A program made the position numbers and the translations under genes. From Cytophagales bacterium (GTDB lineage Bacteria; Bacteroidota; Bacteroidia; Cytophagales; Thermoflexibacteraceae): DNA of 64,000 bases. Below, piece by piece: positions 32,124 through 40,289 of the stretch (position 1 is its first letter; each line of letters begins with the position of its first letter). Below the pieces are notes generated by a model. The model was given only the letters and a program-made list of their open reading frames with translations, ran no database searches and was not told the DNA's origin. Where the stretch lies: assembly GCA_004294445.1 (NCBI GenBank), contig REAZ01000006.1:1-64000 (forward strand), given 5' to 3'.

Positions 32124-32657
32124 TTACCCTTTTTTCAGTTGATCTGCCATTTTGCCTATTTGCTTGTCTATTTCCCACATTCCCTGACCTGATTCGGTGA
32201 TAATGTCAAAGAATTCTAAAATACGTCTTGCGACACTTTCTTCTTCTCTTTGCTCCGATACGTACCATTGCATAAAGGTGAAAGTAGCAAAATCTTTCAC
32301 GCTAAAGCAATAATCTGCCAAATTGTTAATAGCTCGGCTTACAGCAATTTCATGCTCTAAAACGTGTTCGAAAAGGTCTCTCAAAGAAGTATATTCGTAT
32401 TTGAGGTTTGTAATTTCAGGGGCAAGGGCATGACCGCCAGCCTCATTGATGTAGCGAATGAGCTTCATCATGTGCTTTTGCTCCTCCTCAAAATGGTCGT
32501 AAAGGAACTTAGCTGCCCCAAGGTAGCCTTTGGTTTCGCACCATGAAGCCATCGAGAGGTAATAAAAAGCAGAAAGTCCTTCCATGCGGACTTGCTTGTT
32601 CAACTTGCTTTCTGTTTCACTCAAAAGCGAAGTTTTTTTCGTTATCATTGTTTCCAT
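32124..32657 (-). CDS. Ferritin
   Basis: 177 aa four-helix ferritin. Ferroxidase-site residues are visible: Glu in MEGLSAFYYLSM, Glu and His in FEEEQKHMMKL, and Glu in LEHEIAVSRAI. It stores iron in a 24-subunit shell in the cytoplasm. It lies in a cluster of minus-strand single genes and has no visible operon partner. Confidence 0.93.
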   Translation of the reverse strand: METMITKKTSLLSETESKLNKQVRMEGLSAFYYLSMASWCETKGYLGAAKFLYDHFEEEQKHMMKLIRYINEAGGHALAPEITNLKYEYTSLRDLFEHVLEHEIAVSRAINNLADYCFSVKDFATFTFMQWYVSEQREEESVARRILEFFDIITESGQGMWEIDKQIGKMADQLKKG

Positions 32658-32758
32658 GCTTATTTTAATTTATTTTAGTATCAAAATCGTATAGACTATT
32701 TCTCTCCCAAACATACAATAAAAGGCTTGAAATTGTTCATAAATCCAAGTAAATTTGC

Positions 32759-33313
32759 TTATTTATTTACTCGTGGTATCCATTTTACTTCTTCGGCGTT
32801 GAGTTCTTGTGCCATTTTTCGCGATAAGACAAACAGATAATCGGAAAGGCGATTGAGGTATTTGATAACCAAAGCATCGACCTCTTCCTCCTTGCTAAGG
32901 GTAACGCAAAGCCGCTCTGCCCTGCGGCAAACGGTGCGTGCCAGATGGCAAAACGAAACAGACTCATGCCCCCCAGGAAGTACAAAATGCCGTAATTGCG
33001 GCAGTGCTGCGTCCATTTTATCCATTTCCTGCTCCAAAAAAATTACATCTGTTTCGTACAAATCAGGAATTTTTTTGCGGTCTTTGTCAGGTTCAGTCGC
33101 AAGGGAAGCCCCAACAGTAAATAGCCTATCTTGGATTTCTTTCAAAATTTCTTTGCGAGATTCGTTGATAGCTTGGTCGCGCACCAAACCTATGTAAGAG
33201 TTTAGCTCATCTACGGTACCGTATGCGTCTATCCTCAAATCATCTTTGAGTACCCTTGTGCCATACACGAGCGATGTTTGTCCTTGGTCGCCTGTTTTGG
33301 TATAAATTTTCAT
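32759..33313 (-). CDS. Cob(I)yrinic acid a,c-diamide adenosyltransferase (PduO type)
   Basis: 184 aa. The N-terminal signature TKTGDQGQTSLVYGTRVLKDD, DAYGTVDELNSYIG, the helix RRAERLCVTL and YLNRLSDYLFVLSR are diagnostic of PduO-type ATP:cob(I)alamin adenosyltransferases. It makes adenosylcobalamin for B12-dependent mutases. It stands alone; no other cobalamin gene is in the window. Confidence 0.93.
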   Translation of the reverse strand: MKIYTKTGDQGQTSLVYGTRVLKDDLRIDAYGTVDELNSYIGLVRDQAINESRKEILKEIQDRLFTVGASLATEPDKDRKKIPDLYETDVIFLEQEMDKMDAALPQLRHFVLPGGHESVSFCHLARTVCRRAERLCVTLSKEEEVDALVIKYLNRLSDYLFVLSRKMAQELNAEEVKWIPRVNK

Positions 33314-33356
33314 TTTATAAAGTATGTGATATTAATTTTTTATGCTTGCTTTTTTA

Positions 33357-33429
33357 TATTATAAATACTTTATTATGAATAACTTAAAATAAAAATAATT
33401 CATAATTTATAATTCATAACTCATAACTC
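33357..33429. repeat. AT-rich TTCATAATTTATAATTC-type repeat
   Basis: A run of ATAATTCATAATTTATAATTC- and CATAACTC-type units, related to the blocks at 13801-13930 and around the Uma2 gene. It lies between two minus-strand genes. Confidence 0.5.
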
Positions 33430-33430
33430 C

Positions 33431-34195
33431 TCATGCTCCCCTTCGCCAATTATCACAGATGATAGCCGTTGCTATACCCGCATTGAGCGATTCGGCTTCG
33501 CCAAAGCGAGGAATCGTGATTTTGTTTGGAATATAGCCTACCAAGTCATCGGGAATACCGTTTGACTCGTTGCCAATGACGATAATGCCACGCTGCTCAA
33601 ACTTCTGCTCATAAATATTTTTCCCTTTGAGGAACGCTCCATAAATACCCATATCTGTTTGCATAGCAAGGTATTGAGCCAAATCGCAATAAAAAGGCTT
33701 GACCCTAAGAAAAGAACCCATAGAAGCGGCTATTACTTTTGGGCTATAGAAATCTGTGGTTGTTTCCGAACAAATTAACTTCCTGATGCCGTACCAATCA
33801 GCTATTCTGATGATAGTTCCTAAGTTGCCAGGGTCTCTGATGTCGGCTAAGGCAAGCACCATTTCGTTCTCTACTTTCAAAGGAAAGTTAGCAGGCATTT
33901 TGGCAACGGCAATTGCATTTTCGTTAGTTTGAAGTGTGCCAACGGAATGTAATATAGTTTGCGTAACCAATTCACTATGAGCAACCTGTTTTTGGAAAAG
34001 TGGCAATAATTCTTGGTTTTCTTGAGCAAAATGCTCTGTATAAAAAAGAGCCTGAATACTTATTTTATTGAAATTGTTTTCAGCACTAAATAGTTCTAAA
34101 ATACTTTTTCCACCCTCCACCAAAAAAAGATTTTCCGAACTCCGAAATTTCTTTTGATGCAAAGATTTGATAAGTTTTTGATATTTATTTATCAT
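33431..34195 (-). CDS. SpoU/TrmH-family RNA 2'-O-methyltransferase
   Basis: 254 aa. The N-terminus is a substrate-binding domain (KIKSLHQKKFR-type opening, here LIKSLHQKKFRSSENLFLVEG). The C-terminal SPOUT domain carries the three motifs: ALADIRDPGNLGTIIRIAD, VIGNESNGIPDDLV and IPRFGEAESLNAGIATAII. It forms a knotted dimer that uses SAM to methylate ribose in rRNA or tRNA; the exact target nucleotide cannot be told. It is divergent from sufC. Confidence 0.9.
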   Translation of the reverse strand: MINKYQKLIKSLHQKKFRSSENLFLVEGGKSILELFSAENNFNKISIQALFYTEHFAQENQELLPLFQKQVAHSELVTQTILHSVGTLQTNENAIAVAKMPANFPLKVENEMVLALADIRDPGNLGTIIRIADWYGIRKLICSETTTDFYSPKVIAASMGSFLRVKPFYCDLAQYLAMQTDMGIYGAFLKGKNIYEQKFEQRGIIVIGNESNGIPDDLVGYIPNKITIPRFGEAESLNAGIATAIICDNWRRGA

Positions 34196-34384
34196 GTAAA
34201 TTATTTATAAATTAATCCTATAAAGGTAGAATTTCGTTTGTTGTGAAACAAATTTTAATTTTTTATAGCTTTCATTAAACAATAAATTCATAGATTATGT
34301 TAATAAAAAAAAGAATATTTAGAATAATTCTAAATTATTTATGAAATTTGCATACTTTTTTAAATCATTACAAAAACGGAACTC

Positions 34385-35143
34385 ATGTTAAGTATTAGAA
34401 ACTTGGAGGTCGCTATTGGCGATAAGAAAATATTAAACGGTATCAATTTAGAAGTAAAAGCGGGAGAAGTCCATGCGATTATGGGTCCTAACGGCTCAGG
34501 AAAAAGCACATTGGCTTCCGTATTAGCGGGGCGCGAAGACTACGAAGTGCTTGGCGGAGAAGTGGAATTTTTCGGGAAAGACCTCCTCGAACTTGCCCCA
34601 GAAGAAAGAGCAGGCGAGGGCTTATTTTTGGCATTCCAATACCCTGTAGAGATTCCGGGCGTGAGCAATACAAACTTTCTAAAAGCGGCTGTAAACTCCA
34701 TTCGCAAGTACCGAGGACTCAATCCGCTTGATGCAGTGAATTTTTTGAAACAGATGAAGGAAAAAATGAAACTCGTCAGCATCGACCAGTCTTTGCTAAG
34801 CCGTTCGCTAAACGAAGGCTTTTCGGGCGGAGAGAAGAAGCGGAATGAAATTTTCCAAATGGCAATGTTAGAACCCAAATTGGCTATTTTGGATGAAACT
34901 GATTCAGGCTTAGATATTGACGCACTTCGTATCGTTTCGCATGGCGTTAATACCCTCAAAAACAAAGACAATGCAGTTATCTTAGTAACTCACTATCAGC
35001 GACTTCTCGATTATATTGTCCCTGATTATGTTCATGTTCTCTATAAGGGCAGAATCGTAAAATCTGGCACAAAGGAACTCGCTTTGGAGTTAGAGGAAAA
35101 GGGATATGACTGGATAAAAGAAGAAAACTCAGTTTTAGCCTAA
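34385..35143 (+). CDS. sufC: Fe-S cluster assembly ATPase SufC
   Basis: 252 aa ABC-type ATPase. It has Walker A (GPNGSGKST), the SufC-type signature (FSGGEKKRNEIFQM), Walker B (LAILDETDSGLD, with the D-E-T-D typical of SufC) and the H-loop (ILVTHYQRLLDYI). It powers the SufBCD scaffold. SufD follows after about 90 bases. SufB, usually just upstream in Bacteroidota, is absent here; the upstream neighbour is a divergent methyltransferase gene. Confidence 0.96.
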   Translation: MLSIRNLEVAIGDKKILNGINLEVKAGEVHAIMGPNGSGKSTLASVLAGREDYEVLGGEVEFFGKDLLELAPEERAGEGLFLAFQYPVEIPGVSNTNFLKAAVNSIRKYRGLNPLDAVNFLKQMKEKMKLVSIDQSLLSRSLNEGFSGGEKKRNEIFQMAMLEPKLAILDETDSGLDIDALRIVSHGVNTLKNKDNAVILVTHYQRLLDYIVPDYVHVLYKGRIVKSGTKELALELEEKGYDWIKEENSVLA

Positions 35144-35235
35144 ATTTCAAGCATTATTTCGCCTACAGGCGAAAAATAATATGCTAAATACTGTTATTTC
35201 AAGGAACGATACATTTTAGCCAACAAAAAATTAAA

Positions 35236-36555
35236 ATGGATTTCAAAGAAAATATCATTACTCATTTTGAAACATTCAAAAAGGAAGTAAATAGCCCTGC
35301 TCACATTGACGAAATTAGGGAGTCGGCTCTTAATAAATTTTCTAAGTTAGATGTGCCTACGCCAAAGCATGAGGAGTGGAAATATACCAATCTGAAAAAT
35401 TTGGTAAATAAAACTTATCAATTAGGCAATAAAAATATAGCAACTTCTTCATATACACATAAATATACTCAATTCATCAATCAATATGATGAAAAAGATG
35501 TGAATATCTTGGTATTTGTAAATGGAGAGTATATTTCTGCACTTTCTCATATTGTATCACCAAGTAATGAGTTGATTATTAGTAATTTATCTCAGGCTTA
35601 CAGGGAACATAGCGAGCTAATTGAGCAGCATTTCTCTAAATATGCTACTTACGAAAAAGAGGCTTTTGTGGCTTTGAATACAGCTTTTGCTCAAGAAGGT
35701 GTTTTTATTCATGTGCCTAACAAAACAGAGGTAAAACTGCCTGTTATTCTGCATTTTATAGCAGATGCAAGTGCTACTGACGTAATTTGCCACCCACGAA
35801 ATTTGATTATTGTAGGTAAAAATAGTAGCCTAACTGTGATAGAGCATTTTAATAGTACAAATACACCTTTTTCGACCTTAACAAATACTGTAACAGAAGT
35901 TTATGTGGCAGAGAATGCCTACTGCGAACACTATAAAATACAAACAGAGGAAAGCAATGCTTCGCAAATAAGCACTATCCAAGCAGTAGTGCAGCGAGAT
36001 GGCAGGTTCAATAATACTACAGTATCTTTGAGTGGGAAATTGATACGCAATAATCTGAATATCAAGCTGAACGGAGAAAACTGCGATGTGTATATGAATG
36101 GATTATGTGCCATTACGGGAAGTACCCATGTGGACAACCATACTGCCGTCGACCATGCTATGCCAAACTCACAAAGTAACGAACTGTATAAGAGCTTGTT
36201 AGATGAAAAATCTTCTGGCATTTTCAATGGAAAAATCTTTGTAAGGCAGGATGCACAGAAAACAAATGCGTACCAATCTAACCGAAATATTTTGCTTTCT
36301 CCCACAGCCAAAGCCAATACAAAACCTCAGTTGGAGATATGGGCAGATGACGTAAAGTGTTCGCATGGTTGCACGATTGGGGCGTTGGACGAAGAACCAC
36401 TTTTTTACTTGCGTTCGCGCGGTATTAGCGAGGGAGAGGCAAGGGCGATGCTTGTTTTTGCCTTCGCTGACGATATTCTGGAGAGAATCAAATATGAACC
36501 CGTCAGGCTGTATGCTGAAAAGATAATTGCACAAAGATTAGGAATGGAAGAATAA
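35236..36555 (+). CDS. sufD: Fe-S cluster assembly protein SufD
   Basis: 439 aa. The N-terminal helical part contains PTPKHEEWKYTNLKNL, and the central beta-helix ends in the conserved SufBD region (KSLLDEKSSGIFNGKIFVRQDAQKTNAYQSNRNILLS, CSHGCTIGALDEEPLFYLRSRGIS). The Cys and His in KCSHG match the scaffold interface residues. It partners SufC and SufB in building Fe-S clusters. The downstream gene is a ChaN-like protein rather than the expected SufS desulfurase. Confidence 0.95.
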   Translation: MDFKENIITHFETFKKEVNSPAHIDEIRESALNKFSKLDVPTPKHEEWKYTNLKNLVNKTYQLGNKNIATSSYTHKYTQFINQYDEKDVNILVFVNGEYISALSHIVSPSNELIISNLSQAYREHSELIEQHFSKYATYEKEAFVALNTAFAQEGVFIHVPNKTEVKLPVILHFIADASATDVICHPRNLIIVGKNSSLTVIEHFNSTNTPFSTLTNTVTEVYVAENAYCEHYKIQTEESNASQISTIQAVVQRDGRFNNTTVSLSGKLIRNNLNIKLNGENCDVYMNGLCAITGSTHVDNHTAVDHAMPNSQSNELYKSLLDEKSSGIFNGKIFVRQDAQKTNAYQSNRNILLSPTAKANTKPQLEIWADDVKCSHGCTIGALDEEPLFYLRSRGISEGEARAMLVFAFADDILERIKYEPVRLYAEKIIAQRLGMEE

Positions 36556-36565
36556 AAAAATAAAA

Positions 36566-37441
36566 ATGCGTAACTTCAAAAAATACTTTTTTCTACTCTC
36601 TTTTTTTAGCTTATTTGCTATGCAAAATGACAAACCTGCGTATCTTTTGTATGAGAAAGAGGGCAAACAAACAAGCTATGCCGAACTGCTAAAAGCAGCA
36701 CAGAATGCAGATATTGTTCTTTTTGGAGAACTGCACAATAACCCTATTTGCCATTGGCTACAGCTCAAGCTGACCAAAGATTTGTTTAAGCAAAAAGGAG
36801 CAAATCTGGTCTTAGCTGCCGAAATGTTTGAAACGGACAATCAATTAGTGCTGAATGAATACCTTAGCGGATTCATCAAAGAAGCTAATTTTGAGAAAGA
36901 GTCAAAACTTTGGAATAATTACAAGACGGACTACAGACCTTTGGTGGAGTTTGCAAAGCAAAACAAAATTCCTTTCGTAGCTTCCAATATTCCAAGACGC
37001 TATGCAAGCATGGTAGCGGGCGGCGGCTTTGAGGCACTTACTAAGTTAGATGGGAAAGCAACAAGTTTGATAGCTCCTATGCCTATCAAGATGGATACTA
37101 CGCTGGCTACTTACCAAAGTATGTATAAGATGATGGGCGGCGGGCATGGCGGCACAAATGGCTGGAATATCGTCTATGCACAGGCAAGCAAGGATGCGAC
37201 AATGGCATATAAGATAGTAGAGAATTGGAAAAAAGATAAAACATTATTACATTTTCATGGGGCTTTTCACTCCGATAAATTTGAGGGAATTGTTTGGTAT
37301 CTAAATAGTTATAAACCAAACTTAAAAATAGTAACGATTTCCTCGGTAGAGCAGGAAGACGTGAGCGTGCTGAAAAGTGAATCTTTCAACTTAGCCAATT
37401 TTGTGATTTGCATAGATGCCGAAATGACAAAAACGTATTAA
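36566..37441 (+). CDS. ChaN-family (heme/iron-regulated) protein
   Basis: 291 aa. There is an N-terminal hydrophobic segment (YFFLLSFFSLFA) but no convincing lipobox Cys. The ChaN fold is indicated by VLFGELHNNPICHWLQ (a Glu-x-His-Asn core), AAEMFETDNQ and the C-terminal LLHFHGAFHSDKFEGI. Family members bind heme or participate in iron uptake at the envelope. It starts 10 bases after sufD, so it shares that operon, which fits an iron-related role. A strong bidirectional terminator follows. Confidence 0.85.
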   Translation: MRNFKKYFFLLSFFSLFAMQNDKPAYLLYEKEGKQTSYAELLKAAQNADIVLFGELHNNPICHWLQLKLTKDLFKQKGANLVLAAEMFETDNQLVLNEYLSGFIKEANFEKESKLWNNYKTDYRPLVEFAKQNKIPFVASNIPRRYASMVAGGGFEALTKLDGKATSLIAPMPIKMDTTLATYQSMYKMMGGGHGGTNGWNIVYAQASKDATMAYKIVENWKKDKTLLHFHGAFHSDKFEGIVWYLNSYKPNLKIVTISSVEQEDVSVLKSESFNLANFVICIDAEMTKTY

Positions 37442-37471
37442 ATCTAAGAATTAGAGCAAGGCATACCTAAT

Positions 37472-37514
37472 AAAATCAAAAAAGCACCTATTTTTTAGGT
37501 GCTTTTTTGATTTT
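37472..37514. terminator. Strong bidirectional terminator
   Basis: A perfect 19-bp stem (37472-37490 with 37496-37514) has a loop of five T and T/A runs on either side. It lies between the convergent ChaN and yidC genes. Confidence 0.85.
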
Positions 37515-37549
37515 GCTCAAAGAATCAGACAAGATTTTTTATACATATC

Positions 37550-39418
37550 TTAGCCTTTGTCGTCATCTTTTTTGTTTTTGTCTTTCAGTCTATCTTTCAC
37601 GCTTTTTTTCTCCTCTGTCTTGTTTTTCGCACTTTCTTGCTGCGTTTTCATCGCATCCTGAAGACGTTGTTGGAAAGAAGAAGGCTTTTTGTTTTCGTTT
37701 TGCTTTTGCTTTTCGGCAATAGCAGCGAGCAGTTTGTCGTCATCTACAAAACGCTTAATTAGATTTTGCTGTGCTATGGTGATCATGTTGGAAACGAAGT
37801 AGTAATAAGTAAGCCCAGATGCAAATGAGTTCAGGAAAAAGATGAACATCACAGGCATTACGTAGGATATTACCTTCATTTGCGGCTGCATAGATACAGT
37901 TATCTGATTGTTATAGTAGGTATAAGCCAACTGCGACAGGGTAAAAAGCAAGGTAAACATACTCAGGTGGTCGCCATAAAACGGGATACTGAAACCAAAA
38001 TCCCAAACAGAATCGTAAGAGGAAAGGTCGTCTGCCCAAAGGAACGTTTTCTGACGCAACTGAATAGCATTAGGGAAGAAGTTGAACAGAGATAAAAAGA
38101 CAGGCATCTGCAAAACCAATGGAATACAGCCACTTAGCGGACTTACGCCAGCTTTGCCGTAGAACTTCATGATTTCCTGCTGTGCGTTCATGTCTTGTGG
38201 GTCTGTATATTTCGCCCTGATGTCGTTTACTTGGGGTTGCAAAACTTTCATTTTTGCCATGCCCACATAAGACTTGTACTGTAGGGGCAAAAGTACCAAT
38301 TTTACTACCAACACAAGGAGCAAAATAACGATACCATAGTTTACTGTAACTTTCTCTAAGACAGAGAATAAGGGCATGATGAGGTACTTGTTTACCTGCG
38401 TAAAAAATCCCCAGCCCAGATATACGTTTCTTTGGAAATTTGGTGTTACTGCTTCGCAAATCTTGTATTCATTCGGTCCAAAATAAAAGCGAATATTTTT
38501 GCCCTTGTCGCCCAAATCTGCTATTGGAATTTCTAAAGAGGTAGATAACTGTTTTACTACGTCAGCTGCTACCATAGGGTTGCTTATTACTTTTGTGCTT
38601 GCAAAAGTGCCATCTGTGATGATAGAAGTATTAAAAAATTTGTGTTTTAAACTTACAAAACGGACAGGAGTTTCTGCCGTAGCTTCTTCTAACTCTGTAG
38701 CAGTTTCTGAAAGTGTTTCAAACTGCTCATCTTGGGGCATATAATAGTTGATGGTCGTAGATTGGCGGGAAACAGCCATGTCTTTTTCCAATTTCTTTAC
38801 TTCATCAGTCCAATCAAATGCCAATTTGTCAGACTTCAGCAGTGCCTGTGGCGCACCTACCATATTTAGCTTATAGCCTACTACAAACCCCGTTTCCCCT
38901 AAGCTAAAACGCTGCTCAACAGTGTTTTGTGCATCTGTGCTAATGATAAATGCAACCTCTGTGTCGCTTATTTTCTTTACGCTGTAATGTAGCTTATTCA
39001 GTGCTATTTCGCCTACTGATGTCTGGATTTTCGCACTTATCTTACTGCTTTTTTCATCTATGAGTACGAGGGGTTTTTTCTGGAATGTTACATAGTTTTT
39101 GAGTAATACTTCTTTTATTTTTGCTCCGTAACTCCCAAAGGTAATTTTAATATCCTGATTTTCAATGCTTACACTTTCGTCTGTGCCTTTCATGCCTAAG
39201 GCAAAAAAGCCCATTTTTTCTTTCAAGAGTGAATCATTCTGCACAGAAGCAAGCGCACTTGTATCTGTTTTTGACTGACTTTGCGAAACGCTGTCTGTTT
39301 TTTCCGTAGTAATTTGTTTTGCGGTATCGGGTGGTGGAGGTTCTGGACTGAAAAATGTCAAATAGACAAATAACATTACAAAAATCATCACCATGCCAAT
39401 GGTTTGGTTCTTATCCAT
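37550..39418 (-). CDS. yidC: Membrane protein insertase YidC
   Basis: 622 aa. The first helix (TIGMVMIFVMLFVYL) is followed by a large periplasmic beta-domain (about 90-340) and the C-terminal five-helix insertase core with KMKVLQPQVNDIRAKY, GCIPLVLQMPVF and a final helix. The C-terminus is lysine-rich and hydrophilic (KNKTEEKKSVKDRLKDK), which can help ribosome binding. It inserts inner-membrane proteins alone or with SecYEG. Confidence 0.95.
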   Translation of the reverse strand: MDKNQTIGMVMIFVMLFVYLTFFSPEPPPPDTAKQITTEKTDSVSQSQSKTDTSALASVQNDSLLKEKMGFFALGMKGTDESVSIENQDIKITFGSYGAKIKEVLLKNYVTFQKKPLVLIDEKSSKISAKIQTSVGEIALNKLHYSVKKISDTEVAFIISTDAQNTVEQRFSLGETGFVVGYKLNMVGAPQALLKSDKLAFDWTDEVKKLEKDMAVSRQSTTINYYMPQDEQFETLSETATELEEATAETPVRFVSLKHKFFNTSIITDGTFASTKVISNPMVAADVVKQLSTSLEIPIADLGDKGKNIRFYFGPNEYKICEAVTPNFQRNVYLGWGFFTQVNKYLIMPLFSVLEKVTVNYGIVILLLVLVVKLVLLPLQYKSYVGMAKMKVLQPQVNDIRAKYTDPQDMNAQQEIMKFYGKAGVSPLSGCIPLVLQMPVFLSLFNFFPNAIQLRQKTFLWADDLSSYDSVWDFGFSIPFYGDHLSMFTLLFTLSQLAYTYYNNQITVSMQPQMKVISYVMPVMFIFFLNSFASGLTYYYFVSNMITIAQQNLIKRFVDDDKLLAAIAEKQKQNENKKPSSFQQRLQDAMKTQQESAKNKTEEKKSVKDRLKDKNKKDDDKG

Positions 39419-39610
39419 TTTTTTCTTTGAGTTATGAGGAATAAATTGAAAGTGATTTTACTGATAATTTATTCAAATTTTTTTAATGTAACTTCTTGTT
39501 TATTAATTTAATACGATAAAAAAACTAAGAACAAAAAGCCTATAATTTGGTTTCTACGTTGCGAATTTAGCACCAAATTTTGGAAATATGGCAATTTGAC
39601 AGGATATAAA

Positions 39611-40264
39611 TTATTTTTCTGGTTTGAATACATATCTATATTTTTTCCCTTCGATGTTTCTGTACCCCTCAAAAACGACATTGTTACTCACTTCTTTTTG
39701 AGGGCTTTCTTCCTCATCTTCTTTGATATTCTTATAGGCAAAAGCACAAATACTTCCTGAGATGGCTCCAAAAAGGTGCGATTCGAAAGATACATCGGAC
39801 TCAGTAGGGAAAATGCCTACTACCAAGCCGCCATACAAAAAGGCGACTGCCAAAGCTATAGAGATAGATTTCATATCTCGCCTAAAAACACCGCTAAAAA
39901 ATAGAAAACCAGCAAAACCATACACCAAACCGCTTGAGCCTATATGGAACGAAGGGCGCGCAAATAGCCATACACTCATGCCCGTAAGCAAATAGATATA
40001 AAAAATGACTTTTTTAGCCAATAGTGGGTAAAAAAATAAAATACTTCCGCCTAAAATGGTAAACGGAACAGCATTAGAGAGTAAATGAAACCAATTTCCA
40101 TGCACAAAAGGCGAACTAAGAATACCAAGTAAGCCAAAAAGTGTACGCGGATACAAACCAAATAGGTAAGTAAACTGAATATTTGTGTGTATTTCTGCCA
40201 AACGGATAGCCCAAAAAACGAATACTATCAGCAAGGGTAATGTAAAACTTTTTGTTAGTTTCAT
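39611..40264 (-). CDS. Rhomboid-family intramembrane serine protease
   Basis: 217 aa, six transmembrane helices. The catalytic Ser is in HIGSSGLVYGFAGF (GxSG) and the catalytic His in ESHLFGAISG; HGNWFHLLSNAVPF supplies the conserved HxxxN region in helix 2. Both members of the dyad are present, so it is probably active. The C-terminal soluble tail is short. The downstream end of porU is nearby on the same strand, but 25 bases and different functions leave an operon uncertain. Confidence 0.9.
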   Translation of the reverse strand: MKLTKSFTLPLLIVFVFWAIRLAEIHTNIQFTYLFGLYPRTLFGLLGILSSPFVHGNWFHLLSNAVPFTILGGSILFFYPLLAKKVIFYIYLLTGMSVWLFARPSFHIGSSGLVYGFAGFLFFSGVFRRDMKSISIALAVAFLYGGLVVGIFPTESDVSFESHLFGAISGSICAFAYKNIKEDEEESPQKEVSNNVVFEGYRNIEGKKYRYVFKPEK

Positions 40265-40289
40265 GTTCGCAAAACAAATGACAAGTGTG

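Noticed and set aside
32853-33197. 114-codon plus-strand ORF over the adenosyltransferase
   Set aside because: Complementary-frame shadow; the PduO signatures are all in the minus frame.
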